Notes: generated by a model not told the origin, from the sequence alone. A stretch of DNA of 64,000 bases from Sunxiuqinia sp965230765 (GCA_965230765.1 CBDDLR010000002.1:620001-684000), one strand, 5' to 3'; positions 26,776-36,954 are shown, numbered from the stretch's first letter. Numbers and translations: made by a program.

Positions 26776-28905
26776 ATGAAAACGAGATTAGCATTATTTC
26801 TTATCATTATCCTGGCATATTCCTGTACTGAAAAAACATACATTAATTATGCTGATGGTAAACTTGTAACAACAAGTTGGAAAAGTAAAAATGCCGAACG
26901 TTTGACTGATGGTAGTCTGGTGTCAGGTTCCTTTCGAAAAAACCCAAGAGGGAAGAGTGTGACTCTGGATATTGACCTAACTGCTGAATTTAAGATTGGA
27001 GGAATTCATTTATTCCTTGATAACCGGGGTATTTTACCATTACGAGACTTTTCATTTCACTATAAAACAGATTCTAGTTGGCAAGAGATTCCAGGTACAC
27101 ATTATACCGATAATTTCGCTACCAAAATTGATATTCAGTTCCCGGAACTTATATCTGCCAGTGAAATACGCATGGTTGCCACCAACGAAACAGTTTTTGG
27201 GATTCTGGAAATTCAAGTTTGGGGAAAAGATATTCCCAAAATGCCTTTTGGTGTTGAATCAAAAGAGCCAGAGCCTTTTACTACTGATGAACACTGGGTT
27301 TGCGTAAACCAAGTTGCTTATAATCTAGGTGCCCCAAAAGGTTTTACTGTTCCAACAGCAAACTCAAACCTACCATATGTTATTAAAGAAAAAGAATCAG
27401 GCAAGGTAGTTTATGAAGGAAAACTAAAGGATGGTAAAGGGATTTTTACTGATTTTAATCCTGCTGATTCTGAAGGAAAAGAATATTTTATTTATGTAGA
27501 AGGCGATGGACTTAAAGCGTCAGAGTCCTACCCGTTTATTATCGGGGAACACGCTCTACAGAAAATGGCCTACCAGCCTGCTGTCGATTTTTTTATTGAC
27601 GCAAGAAGCATTATGGGTAGCCACCCCTCAGCTTATGGTGGGACGGCCTGGCGTGATGGTGCTTATTATACCTACGAAGTTCCATCAATGATCATGTTGT
27701 ACCTCTCAAATCCAGAGGTATTCGACAATATGCCAGTAACTATGAACTGGAAAAAGGAAAAAGAAAAAATACTTTCTCCGGATTTTGAAGTTATTCCAGA
27801 ATTTGGAGATGATGATCCCGCCCCAATTGCGAAAGGGTATTACACAAAATTGCCAGAACCTAAAACAGAAGATATACCTGACATTATACAATGTATTCGG
27901 TTTGGAACAGGTTGGAACCTGCTTGATCCAATTTCAAGAGACCCATCAGGTGATATTCTTGGACATCAAATGCACGGACAAACCATCGAACAGTTTGCAT
28001 ATTTCCTGTATGGCTATCCTGCATACAAAAAATATATCGCTGAAGATTTTTATACAATGGTGCTTGATTCCACATTGGTTTGGTGGGAAGAATCAGGCCT
28101 TTATGATATTCAAACGACAGTTGGTAACCCCAAAGGCAGACATTGTCCCGGGCATTCTATCATGCCAAATTTAATGATGTATGAAGTAGCTAAGCGCGAA
28201 AAACTGGGTAATGCTGACGAATTTATGACTGCGGCAATCAATCAAACACAGTGGATCTTGGATAACGCTGATTGGAATAACCCAGCCTACACAAAGGGAC
28301 AACGAATGAGCGAACATAAACTTCCAACTGGTTTGGCTCATTTTTTATACAACTATCCTAATCATGCTCCTGAAGGTTTAAAAGATAAACTTAAAGGATG
28401 GGCTGAAAACGTTGTTGCACTTTCTGATAATATGTGGGATTTCCGTAAGTTTGATGAGGAAACATGGACATTGCCAGGTTATAACGAAGCTGGTAATATT
28501 ATCGCATTCCCTGGTGCTGCACTGTCTGTTGCTATGGTATTAGATAATGGAAACACAAAAGACCGACTGATAGAATTAGCTTACTCTCATTACGACAATT
28601 TTTGTGGAAGAAACCCGGAAAATGCACATTGTGCAAATCACCCTGAAAATGGTTTTGAGGGTGTTGAAAGAGGATGGCCTCATGGTGATCCACGTCGTGA
28701 TATTTGTGCGCGCCTTGAGCATGTTAGAGGATCATTGAGTTCTTTGCCAGGATCTGAAATGTACCCATTCAACCCGGAAGGACGACCACGCCATGGTGAA
28801 GGCTGGACTGCCTATAACGCCGACTGGAATGTTACCCTGACTTACCTGAACATGTACGAAGGCATTGCTTCCAAGTCAATATTAAAGGATTGTCCGGTTA
28901 AATAA
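26776..28905 (+). CDS. GH9-like glycoside hydrolase with discoidin and Ig-like domains, lipoprotein
   Basis: 709 residues from the ATG at 26776, which gives the lipoprotein signal MKTRLALFLIIILAYSC. An ATG at 26758 would add six residues, and one at 26725 lies inside the terminator stem. Domains: discoidin-like (about 20-155: DGSLVSGSFRKNPRGKSVTL), a cellulase N-terminal Ig-like domain (about 175-265: CVNQVAYNLGAPKGFTV), then an alpha-toroid region to the end. The pieces GTAWRDGAYYTYEVPSM and a late PGYNEAGNIIAFPGAALSVA recall GH9, but the DAGD and NEVA-type motifs of true GH9 cellulases are not clearly present. It may be a divergent family. It starts the enzyme block of the second PUL. Confidence 0.6.
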   Translation: MKTRLALFLIIILAYSCTEKTYINYADGKLVTTSWKSKNAERLTDGSLVSGSFRKNPRGKSVTLDIDLTAEFKIGGIHLFLDNRGILPLRDFSFHYKTDSSWQEIPGTHYTDNFATKIDIQFPELISASEIRMVATNETVFGILEIQVWGKDIPKMPFGVESKEPEPFTTDEHWVCVNQVAYNLGAPKGFTVPTANSNLPYVIKEKESGKVVYEGKLKDGKGIFTDFNPADSEGKEYFIYVEGDGLKASESYPFIIGEHALQKMAYQPAVDFFIDARSIMGSHPSAYGGTAWRDGAYYTYEVPSMIMLYLSNPEVFDNMPVTMNWKKEKEKILSPDFEVIPEFGDDDPAPIAKGYYTKLPEPKTEDIPDIIQCIRFGTGWNLLDPISRDPSGDILGHQMHGQTIEQFAYFLYGYPAYKKYIAEDFYTMVLDSTLVWWEESGLYDIQTTVGNPKGRHCPGHSIMPNLMMYEVAKREKLGNADEFMTAAINQTQWILDNADWNNPAYTKGQRMSEHKLPTGLAHFLYNYPNHAPEGLKDKLKGWAENVVALSDNMWDFRKFDEETWTLPGYNEAGNIIAFPGAALSVAMVLDNGNTKDRLIELAYSHYDNFCGRNPENAHCANHPENGFEGVERGWPHGDPRRDICARLEHVRGSLSSLPGSEMYPFNPEGRPRHGEGWTAYNADWNVTLTYLNMYEGIASKSILKDCPVK

Positions 28906-28927
28906 ACAATAATTACAAGAAGCTATA

Positions 28928-30373
28928 ATGATGAAACTTTTAAGCACTGTTAAAATTCTCCTTATCCTAACTATTCTTTCTTCTTGTCAGAAGGAAATTG
29001 TTAAACCAAATATTGTATGGATTAATCTCGACGATTTAGGGGTTGAACTTGCATGTTATGGAAATACCGATGTGAAAACCCCAAATATTGATAATCTGGC
29101 CAGTGAAGGAGTTCGATATACAAGTGCCTACGCTACAGCACCAATTTGCTCACCCAGTCGTTCTTCTATGATAACTGGGATGTACCCAACTGCTATAAAT
29201 TGTATTGAGCACCGTGCTTTAAAAAAGAAGAAATTGCCAGAAGGTGTTGTTCCGGTTACAAAGTATTTTCGTGATGCTGGGTATTTCTGTACCAATGGAA
29301 GTGGTAAAAATTTGAAAAAAGGTGGAAAAACAGATTTCAATTTTAAACCAGATGAGAAAATATTTGATGGTACTGATTGGTCTCAAAGACAACCAGGGCA
29401 GCCTTTCTTTGCACAAGTGCAAATATTTGAACCTCACCGTCCATTTGTTGAAGACAAAGAGAGCCCGGTTTCACCTGATCAAATAACGCTTCCTGCTAGT
29501 TACCCCGACCATCCACTTCTGAGGGTCGATTGGGCGCAGTACCTCGAAAGTATTCAGGTTGGTGACAAAATAGTAGGGAAAGTTTTGAAACGATTGGAGG
29601 AAGAAGGCTTGGCTGAAAACACAGTTGTTTTCTTGTTTGGAGATAACGGTCGCCCTCATCTTCGCGACAAACAGTTTTTATATGAAGGAGGCTTACATGT
29701 TCCATTGGTAGTTCGATGGCCTGAAAAGCTTAAACCATCCCAAGTTGATAACCAATTGGTCAGTTTGATTGATGTAACTGCAACTTCCATGGAAATTGCA
29801 GGAATTCCGGTTCCCGAACATTTACATGGAAATGTTTTTCTTGGTGAAAATGCGAAAGAGCGGGAGTATGTTTTTGGTTTTAGACAACGTAGCGGGGATG
29901 CAGTTGATAACATTCGAAGTATATCAAATGGGAAATTTAAACTTATTTGGAATAGAATGCCAGATATTCCTTACATGCAAATGAGCGGTTATAAAAAGTC
30001 AGAGTATCCGGCGTATGCACTTTTTTATTATTTGAATAGTTCAGGAAAGCTTGAAAAGCCTGCTTCAAATTTCATGGCTGAAGAAAAGCCAGAAATTGAG
30101 TTATATGACCTGGAAAGTGATCCAATGGAATTTAATAACCTGGCTGGTCAGGAAAAATTTGCCTCTGTTCAGGATGAATTGTTTACCGTATTAACTAAGA
30201 ATTTAGCCGAATTTGAAAAAAACTGGATCATGGAAGACTCGGTGACCATGGCAAAAGCAATAAAAAATTCCCGAAGCTATTTTGATAAGAACGCAAAGAA
30301 AATGGGACTTGCCAGGGAATCAACAGATGAAGAGTTTGTCCAGTTTTGGGAGAATGAGTTATTAGAAGATTAA
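28928..30373 (+). CDS. S1 family sulfatase, lipoprotein
   Basis: 481 residues. Lipoprotein signal MMKLLSTVKILLILTILSSC. The formylglycine motif CSPSR starts at Cys74, and the upstream metal-binding segment is NIVWINLDDLGVELACYG; FLFGDNGRP supplies the second metal-binding Asp-Asn pair. It hydrolyses a sulfate ester on a saccharide. Cys must be converted to formylglycine by a sulfatase-maturing enzyme not encoded in this window. The layout (CSPSRSSMITGMYPT; family S1 by motif) resembles iduronate-2-sulfatase-type or related exo-sulfatases (S1 subfamily not assigned). It lies between the GH9-like and GH16 genes, so it probably removes sulfate to allow those enzymes to act. Subfamily and substrate are not determinable by eye. 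Confidence 0.93.
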   Translation: MMKLLSTVKILLILTILSSCQKEIVKPNIVWINLDDLGVELACYGNTDVKTPNIDNLASEGVRYTSAYATAPICSPSRSSMITGMYPTAINCIEHRALKKKKLPEGVVPVTKYFRDAGYFCTNGSGKNLKKGGKTDFNFKPDEKIFDGTDWSQRQPGQPFFAQVQIFEPHRPFVEDKESPVSPDQITLPASYPDHPLLRVDWAQYLESIQVGDKIVGKVLKRLEEEGLAENTVVFLFGDNGRPHLRDKQFLYEGGLHVPLVVRWPEKLKPSQVDNQLVSLIDVTATSMEIAGIPVPEHLHGNVFLGENAKEREYVFGFRQRSGDAVDNIRSISNGKFKLIWNRMPDIPYMQMSGYKKSEYPAYALFYYLNSSGKLEKPASNFMAEEKPEIELYDLESDPMEFNNLAGQEKFASVQDELFTVLTKNLAEFEKNWIMEDSVTMAKAIKNSRSYFDKNAKKMGLARESTDEEFVQFWENELLED

Positions 30374-30414
30374 TACTTTAAGATTCAAGTTACACATAGC
30401 TATTATATTGAACC

Positions 30415-31308
30415 ATGAATTATATAAAATCAATCATATTAATATACACGATGTTGATTTCTTGTGATAAAACAGCGGTTCAAGGTTTTCATGAAAAGGA
30501 TGTTAATTATTTTGTTGATGAGCAAAGTCCGTCTGATGCAAAACCCTTAATTCTTTCTGAAGTGGCAGATGGGAATATTTACTTATTGTCTTTCTCAGAT
30601 GAATTTAACAATTCAAATATTGATACCAGCAAATGGAATGTGCAGGATAATTATTACAGGAATAGGGGTGATATTAAACTGCATGCTAATGGGGAACAGG
30701 TTGAGGAAAAAGATGGTCATTTATACTTCTATTATCAGAAGGATCAATCAAAGAACGATTCTTATTTCGCTGGAAGAGTTGATTCAAGAACGAAATACTC
30801 AATTACCTATGGATTTCTGGAATGTCGCATGCACATTGTAGAACCAAACGGTCATCAAATGGCTTTTTGGATGATGCCTGAAGGAAATGGAATGAAAGTC
30901 CCCGATGGTGTAGACGGGACGGCAAAAGATGGTGCTGAAATTGATATCATAGAAGGAAATAGGGAAAACACTTTTTCTTGTGGACTTCATTGGGATGGAT
31001 ATGGAGCTGATCACAGGTCAAATGGCTCAAAAATAGAAACTCCAGGCATTCATGAAACTGAATACCATGTTTTCGGTTTTGAGTGGAGCAAAGATTTTTT
31101 GAGGTGGTACTATGATGGTAAAATTGTACGTGAATTGGTCAATCCGAAACTAATTCCACAAGTTCGCCATTATATCTATTTATCTGGAAGTTGTTTTGGT
31201 GAGAACAATTGGGTTGATGGAGATATAAGATATAATGAGTTTATTCAAAACGGTGGTGTTGATAAAGCGTATGTAGATTATATTCGGGTTTTTAAAATAA
31301 CGAATTAG
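30415..31308 (+). CDS. GH16 family endo-glycanase, lipoprotein
   Basis: 297 residues. Lipoprotein signal MNYIKSIILIYTMLISC. A beta-jellyroll spans about 55-295, with the GH16 catalytic motif EIDIIE (Glu175 nucleophile, Asp177, Glu180 acid/base), preceded by QMAFWMMPEG. FSDEFNNSNIDTSKWNV is the usual first strand. GH16 enzymes cleave internal beta-1,3 or beta-1,4 bonds in glucans or galactans with retention of configuration (laminarinase, agarase, carrageenase, porphyranase and others). With sulfatases on both sides, a sulfated galactan is attractive, but the loops that decide substrate cannot be judged here. A second, dissimilar GH16 gene follows 100 bases downstream. Confidence 0.9.
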   Translation: MNYIKSIILIYTMLISCDKTAVQGFHEKDVNYFVDEQSPSDAKPLILSEVADGNIYLLSFSDEFNNSNIDTSKWNVQDNYYRNRGDIKLHANGEQVEEKDGHLYFYYQKDQSKNDSYFAGRVDSRTKYSITYGFLECRMHIVEPNGHQMAFWMMPEGNGMKVPDGVDGTAKDGAEIDIIEGNRENTFSCGLHWDGYGADHRSNGSKIETPGIHETEYHVFGFEWSKDFLRWYYDGKIVRELVNPKLIPQVRHYIYLSGSCFGENNWVDGDIRYNEFIQNGGVDKAYVDYIRVFKITN

Positions 31309-31408
31309 GATTAGTACAAAATGAAACTACCTGGAGTGATTCCTGGAATTTGAAAGATTTTTTTAAACAAAAGTCCTGGCATATGGCCGGGCTGTCAATA
31401 TTACTTAT

Positions 31409-32245
31409 ATGAAATTATTACTATTACTTTTTGTAGTTATTGCGTTTTTATCTTGTTCAACGCAAAAGAAAATTGAAAGCCCTTTAGAAGGCTATGAACT
31501 AGCATGGAATGATGAGTTCGACGGACTCTCTTTAAATACTGAAAAATGGGCTTATCGAACAGATAACAAGCACCAAAGTATTCAGCGAAAAGAAAATGTT
31601 TCTATAAAAGATGGAGCCTTGGTACTGGACTTGGTAGTATTTGATGAATTGGTTGAAGGCAAAGATGCATCGGGGGCTGGCATTGTCAGTACAAAAAGAT
31701 TTAAATATGGTTACTATGAAGTTCGTGCCAAATTAGGGGATGGAATAGATGATGATAACGATGGCAAAACCGATGAAGGTTGGCATCATTCGTTTTGGGC
31801 AATGGCAGCATCAATTGATGATAAGGGTGAAGTAAATACAACCTACCCAGGAATTAGACGCACTGAAATTGATTGTTACGAAAACCCGACTGAGCATATT
31901 TATGAACCAGAACAAAACGGTTTGTCGAATTTTTCGCAGCATGTAATTGTATGGGATGAAACTGGAAAAGAGTGGGGACGTTTACCAAAACCTCCAACAG
32001 ATGTTGTGCATATGGAGAATTTTGATGCAGGTGAGTGGCACGTTTATGGCTTTAAATGGGATGAAAAACAAATCCGCTGGTACATCGATGGTGAACTGAC
32101 AAAAACTGCCAATTATCCGGCAGAAGAGTTCGTTCATGATGAGATAAATGTGTGGTTAACTGCTATTGCAGCAAACTGGAATGGTAAAGACCAGGAAAAA
32201 AGCCAGGCACAGTATGATTATTTCAGGTTTTATAAAAGGAAATAG
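31409..32245 (+). CDS. GH16 family endo-glycanase, lipoprotein, second copy
   Basis: 278 residues. Lipoprotein signal MKLLLLLFVVIAFLSC. The jellyroll begins at LAWNDEFDGLSLNTEKWAYR and carries the catalytic motif EIDCYE (Glu153, Asp155, Glu158). An acidic insertion, GDGIDDDNDGKTDEGWHH (about 111-128), precedes the FWAM strand and looks like a calcium-binding loop. It differs widely from the neighbouring GH16 enzyme, so the two are not a recent duplication and probably cut different bonds or act at different positions of the same polymer. The gap upstream (31309-31408) holds an imperfect hairpin (around CCTGGCATATGGCCGGG) but no gene. Confidence 0.9.
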   Translation: MKLLLLLFVVIAFLSCSTQKKIESPLEGYELAWNDEFDGLSLNTEKWAYRTDNKHQSIQRKENVSIKDGALVLDLVVFDELVEGKDASGAGIVSTKRFKYGYYEVRAKLGDGIDDDNDGKTDEGWHHSFWAMAASIDDKGEVNTTYPGIRRTEIDCYENPTEHIYEPEQNGLSNFSQHVIVWDETGKEWGRLPKPPTDVVHMENFDAGEWHVYGFKWDEKQIRWYIDGELTKTANYPAEEFVHDEINVWLTAIAANWNGKDQEKSQAQYDYFRFYKRK

Positions 32246-32267
32246 AGAACAAGCAAGAATAGTTTAA

Positions 32268-34577
32268 ATGAAAAATAGGATTTTTGGACTGGCAATTTTG
32301 CTAGGGGTACTTATATTCTCCTCATCGCAAGTTATGAGCCAGTCTGTGACCATTAATATTGATGAAAAACAACAACAGTTTTATGGAGGCGGTGGCACCT
32401 TCGATAATTGGAATTATCTGTGGTTAAGCATGTCTGAAGAAAATCGTCAGAAGGCAGCTAAATTGATTGCTGGTGATATCAATATGGATTATGCTAAAAT
32501 TTACATCAACGGTACTCCTGAAACGGTAGGAAGTTCTTATGATGATTTTGTTTCGATTTTGAATGACGTAAAGGCGTTTAATCCAGATATAAAAGTGCAG
32601 GTTAGCTGTAATGACTTCCCTGATGAATTGGAAAAAAAAGACAACAACGGTGATCCTAAAAAAGGTGAATATGATGAAGACATAACAAACATCTTTCAAA
32701 AAATTGCAGATTATTATTTCGATATTCTAAAAGGGTTTCAGGACAGGGGTGTTGTTGTTGACGAACTTGATTTACTTAATGAGCCTGGAGGGGTTGATTT
32801 TGCAGTATATTACGGAAAGTTATATGCAGAAGCCATTCCGCTTTTGAAAGCTAAAATAGCTGATGAAACACAAAACCCAACAAACATTACAATGCCTAAA
32901 GTTGTAGGTGTCAGTAGTTGGTCGGTATTGGGAACTGTAAAATGGTTTGATGAATGGAAAGAAAATCTACCTAAGGCATATGAACAGCTCGATATTGTTT
33001 CAACTCATGGCTATAGAAATGGATGGGACGAAGACAATTACAAAGGGATTTATGATTACATTGATGGCAAACCTTTTCAAAATAATGAACAAACAGGCAA
33101 ACTTCAGGATGGGGATGGCTTAAAAGAAATATTCGGTAGCGATGAACCAGCATATATCGCTGATGTTTCAATTGCACTTCGAATTAGTGATGCGGTTAAC
33201 GGGGGCGTAAACCATTTTTTCATCTTTAATATGAATAATAACTCTGGGAATAATGCTGCCTTACTTCAAACACAACATGGTGGGGCACCAGTTAAGTCAA
33301 GGGTTTATTCCGGATTCAAACAACTTACTAGCATACAACCTGATTCTTCTTTTTGTATCGGTAAATCAATGTCGAGTATGGGAAATAACAGGGCTTTGTG
33401 TTTCCGAAAAGAAGTGGAAGATACAGTTTATGTACATTTAACCAATATTACAGCAGATCCCATGTTTGTTGAAATTGATGCAAAAGATGAAAGTTCAACG
33501 GTTTATGGAATCAAAGGAGTAGAAGCATGGGTCAGTAACGAAATGAAGGATGAAGAAAAGTTCTTAAGCCAATCATTTACCAATGCAGTGGAGAAGGTCG
33601 GATTTAATATGTCGCCTTTTAGTGTTAACTCACTAAAAATTGTGCTCAGACCGGAAGGTGGCGAAACCACACTGCAATCACAAGAAATAAATTTTGAAAA
33701 TATCCCTGATCAGGAAGTAGGTGGTTCATATAATTTGGAGGCTACTTCAAACTCAGGTCTTGATGTTTCATTTGAAGTTGTTTCCGGACCTGCAACCATT
33801 AACAATAATTCATTGATGGCAGACGGACCTGGTTCTGTTACTGTTCGGGCAATGCAGCATGGGAACAATGAATATTTTGCAGCAGAAGATGTTTACCAAA
33901 CGTTTAATATTGAACAAGCCGGTGTGAATGTCGCATTAAACAAGACTGTAACGGTCAGCTCTATTTATCAAGATACGGATTACACTGGAGATAAGGCTGT
34001 TGATGGTGATAAATCAAGCAACTCCAGTCGTTGGCTGACAGATAGAAATGGAGATTATCCTCATTGGATTGAGATAGACTTTGGTGGAAATTACGAGATC
34101 AGCTCAATGGCATTTTATATTGGGCATAATGGTTATAACAAACCTGTAGAAGATTTTAAATTTGAGCGTTGGGATGGTTCTCAATGGGTGACAATTTTTG
34201 AGCAAACCGGCAATACTGATCCACAGTATAAAAAATCATTTAATCCAGTTGAAACTGAAAAAGTACGATTGTATATGACTGCCGGGAATAATCCGGTACG
34301 AATGTTTGAAATTGAAGTGTTTGGAAAAGAAATAATTACTGGAATAGTGGATCGGGATATTTTACGAAATCTGAAAATTTTTCCGAATCCAGTTCATGGT
34401 TCAGTTTTAAATATCAGTAGTATAGAAAAGGTAACCAATATTGAAGTTTATAGTGCTCAGGGTATCAGGATCCCATGTGAGTTCGAAGGTAATCAATTAA
34501 AAGTTAGTCACCTATTAAAAGGAATTTACATTGTTAAAATCAATAATGTTTATTCAAGGGTATTTATTAAAAAGTAG
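32268..34577 (+). CDS. Clan GH-A (GH30-like) glycosidase with discoidin and T9SS sorting domains, copy 1
   Basis: 769 residues. Sec signal peptide (MKNRIFGLAILLGVLIFSSS, cleavage near residue 25). A (beta/alpha)8 catalytic domain spans about 27-460. It opens with QFYGGGGTFDNW, as in GH30, and has acid/base Glu172 in LDLLNEPGG and a probable nucleophile Glu274 in FQNNEQTG. The 102-residue gap is normal for clan GH-A. Next come an Ig-like domain (about 465-550), a discoidin (F5/8 type C) domain (about 554-687) and a C-terminal type IX sorting domain (about 700-769: LKIFPNPVHGS ending VFIKK). The protein is thus predicted to be secreted or surface-attached through T9SS. It may fall in GH30 or an unnamed family. 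Copy 2 starts 8 bases later. Confidence 0.8.
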   Translation: MKNRIFGLAILLGVLIFSSSQVMSQSVTINIDEKQQQFYGGGGTFDNWNYLWLSMSEENRQKAAKLIAGDINMDYAKIYINGTPETVGSSYDDFVSILNDVKAFNPDIKVQVSCNDFPDELEKKDNNGDPKKGEYDEDITNIFQKIADYYFDILKGFQDRGVVVDELDLLNEPGGVDFAVYYGKLYAEAIPLLKAKIADETQNPTNITMPKVVGVSSWSVLGTVKWFDEWKENLPKAYEQLDIVSTHGYRNGWDEDNYKGIYDYIDGKPFQNNEQTGKLQDGDGLKEIFGSDEPAYIADVSIALRISDAVNGGVNHFFIFNMNNNSGNNAALLQTQHGGAPVKSRVYSGFKQLTSIQPDSSFCIGKSMSSMGNNRALCFRKEVEDTVYVHLTNITADPMFVEIDAKDESSTVYGIKGVEAWVSNEMKDEEKFLSQSFTNAVEKVGFNMSPFSVNSLKIVLRPEGGETTLQSQEINFENIPDQEVGGSYNLEATSNSGLDVSFEVVSGPATINNNSLMADGPGSVTVRAMQHGNNEYFAAEDVYQTFNIEQAGVNVALNKTVTVSSIYQDTDYTGDKAVDGDKSSNSSRWLTDRNGDYPHWIEIDFGGNYEISSMAFYIGHNGYNKPVEDFKFERWDGSQWVTIFEQTGNTDPQYKKSFNPVETEKVRLYMTAGNNPVRMFEIEVFGKEIITGIVDRDILRNLKIFPNPVHGSVLNISSIEKVTNIEVYSAQGIRIPCEFEGNQLKVSHLLKGIYIVKINNVYSRVFIKK

Positions 34578-34585
34578 AAATAGAT

Positions 34586-36913
34586 ATGATCAAAAGAACA
34601 ATTATATTTTTTACAACTGCATTTCTGTTGGCGGTCAGCTCTGTAAGCTTTGCGCAGAGTATAACAATTGAAGCAGAAGATTATCAACAGCTATATCAGG
34701 GTGGTGGAGTAAGTTATGGGCTTTACAAAGCGCATGTTTGGAGCATGTCTGAGACTAACCAGGATAAATTTTTCGAGTTGCTGTACAAAGACATCAAGAT
34801 GAAGTATGTCCAGTATTATGCGAAAAAAAATCCAGCCGATGACCCGAATGAATTTGATAAAGTAGCAACCTTTTTTAATAAGGCGTCAGTGCATAACGAC
34901 AATTTGGATTTAATTTTTGTCACAGGTACTTTCCCGGATGATCTTACAGTAACAAGAACAGTTAACGGAAGTGAGAAAGACGTCCTGGATATTGATTCTT
35001 CTGATATATACGATCGCGTTGCAGAATGGATGTTGGCAATGATAAATGCAATGAACGATCGCGGTACACCAATCGATTACTTTAGTATGGCCAATGAACC
35101 TGATTATCAAAAATCATGGAGATGGGGTTATGAGGACAGTAAACAAGGACTGGGCTTGATGATTGAAAGTGTAATTCCAAAATTGGAAGATTTGCTGGAG
35201 GATAATGTAAAGAACCCCAACAACCTGACTCTTCCTGAAATAATAGCACCATCAGGTATTGGACCCGGTGGTAGTAGGAATTTCATTAATCATTGGATTG
35301 ATAATATACCAAAAGCATGGGACGTAATTGATGTGGTCGGTACGCATCAATATGTGAGTGGAGACAACAAAGTTGCTTTTGAAACCATTCAATCGAAACT
35401 GGATGGGCGGGGATTTATACAAACAGAGCAACATACCAATAAAGGCGATGGATTGGGAAGCCTTCCGATTAGTGATCCACACCGAGGGATTTTGTCACTG
35501 ACATCAATGTTCTCTACAGCTGTTAATTCGGGTGTTGAATCCTGGATGTATTTTGTGCCAAATTACCCGAATACCTACCACGATGGTGGTTTGATGCAAA
35601 CATCATGGGGAGGATCACCCAAACCATATAAAACATACTATGCGTACAAACAATTGAATTCAATTCAGTCAGATTCATCATCCGTTGTTGACCACTCAAT
35701 AGAAAGTGATGCTAAGCTTAGGGTGGTTACATTCCGAAAGCAGGATGAAGACAAGGTGGTAATGCATATTGCAAATGCAGATGGCGAATCTGAACGTTTA
35801 ACGATTGACGTTCCAAAAACTGGATCGGGCAACTATGGAATCAAGGCAATGAAAGTTCATTTAACCGATGAAGATTCGAATATTGAATTGGTTAAAGATG
35901 TCAGTTATGAAAGTTCGTTAGCCAAAGCAGTTGTCATTGTTCCCAGATACACACTAATATCTGTTGAATTGACCCTTGATCCTGACGGTAGTACAGTTGA
36001 GCTATTGGATCATACCATTACGTTCAATGCTATCGGCACCCAGGATGTTGGAAACACTGTAGAGCTGGTTGCGAATTCATCTGCTGGATTGGATGTTACT
36101 TTTGATGTTATTTCCGGGCCTGGGGAAATTACTGATAATACCTTAAATGTTACAGGTGTTGGAACTATTTTGGTTCGAGCTTCTTCACCTGGTAACGATG
36201 ACTATTATGATGCTGAGGAAATTTTTCAATCGATTGAAGTTAATCCTGAAGGTACAAATGTGGCGCTAAATAAGACAGTTACTGTTAGTTCAATTTATAA
36301 TGAAGATACCAACTATACCGGTGATAAAGCAGTTGATGGTGATAAAACAGGCAACTCAAGTAGGTGGTTGACTGAAAAGGGAGGAGATTATCCTCATTGG
36401 ATTGAAATTGATTTTGGTGCATCATATGAGATTAATTCATTGGCATTTTATATCGGGTATAATGACTATAATAAACCTGTTGAAGATTTTAGGTTTGAAC
36501 GTTGGAATGGTAGTGAGTGGGTTACCATATTTGAGGAAACCGATAATGTAAATCCTGAATATAAAAAGTCGTTTGATCCTGTTGAAACAGATAAAGTACG
36601 TTTATATATGACCGATGGTAACAACCCGGTGAGAATGTTTGAAATTGAGGTGTATGGTGTTGATGTAGCCACAAGTTTCAACGAACGATTTTTGCTAAAC
36701 AATTTTAAAGTTTTTCCAAATCCGGCTCAGAATCAACTTCATGTAAGTCTTAACGATTTTAAACTTGTAGCGGTATATTCGCTATCAGGAGTGAAAATTC
36801 TTTCTTCAGAAAAAAAGACAATTGACGTTTCTGGTTTGAAGAAGGGGATGTACATTGTAACTGCAACGAGCAAGACTGGGGAAACATTTCAGCAAAAAGT
36901 AACAAAATACTAG
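34586..36913 (+). CDS. Clan GH-A (GH30-like) glycosidase with discoidin and T9SS sorting domains, copy 2
   Basis: 775 residues with the same plan as the gene before it: Sec signal (LAVSSVSFAQ, cleavage near 24), (beta/alpha)8 domain (about 25-465) with Glu171 in SMANEPDYQ and Glu281 in IQTEQHTNKG, Ig-like domain, discoidin domain (about 558-692), and a T9SS sorting tail (LLNNFKVFPNPAQNQLHVSL ending QKVTKY). The catalytic domains of the two copies are strongly diverged (roughly a quarter identical by eye over the first 150 residues), whereas their discoidin domains are about four-fifths identical. They probably share a binding target but cut different linkages. The T9SS tail is firm evidence of type IX secretion. 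The exact GH family is unresolved. Confidence 0.8.
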   Translation: MIKRTIIFFTTAFLLAVSSVSFAQSITIEAEDYQQLYQGGGVSYGLYKAHVWSMSETNQDKFFELLYKDIKMKYVQYYAKKNPADDPNEFDKVATFFNKASVHNDNLDLIFVTGTFPDDLTVTRTVNGSEKDVLDIDSSDIYDRVAEWMLAMINAMNDRGTPIDYFSMANEPDYQKSWRWGYEDSKQGLGLMIESVIPKLEDLLEDNVKNPNNLTLPEIIAPSGIGPGGSRNFINHWIDNIPKAWDVIDVVGTHQYVSGDNKVAFETIQSKLDGRGFIQTEQHTNKGDGLGSLPISDPHRGILSLTSMFSTAVNSGVESWMYFVPNYPNTYHDGGLMQTSWGGSPKPYKTYYAYKQLNSIQSDSSSVVDHSIESDAKLRVVTFRKQDEDKVVMHIANADGESERLTIDVPKTGSGNYGIKAMKVHLTDEDSNIELVKDVSYESSLAKAVVIVPRYTLISVELTLDPDGSTVELLDHTITFNAIGTQDVGNTVELVANSSAGLDVTFDVISGPGEITDNTLNVTGVGTILVRASSPGNDDYYDAEEIFQSIEVNPEGTNVALNKTVTVSSIYNEDTNYTGDKAVDGDKTGNSSRWLTEKGGDYPHWIEIDFGASYEINSLAFYIGYNDYNKPVEDFRFERWNGSEWVTIFEETDNVNPEYKKSFDPVETDKVRLYMTDGNNPVRMFEIEVYGVDVATSFNERFLLNNFKVFPNPAQNQLHVSLNDFKLVAVYSLSGVKILSSEKKTIDVSGLKKGMYIVTATSKTGETFQQKVTKY

Positions 36914-36954
36914 TGTCATGTCAAACAAACTTTGACGGAAAAGATTCCATTGTT

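Noticed and set aside
31354..31408. Terminator between the two GH16 genes
   Set aside because: The stem is imperfect and no T-run follows, so the evidence is too weak.
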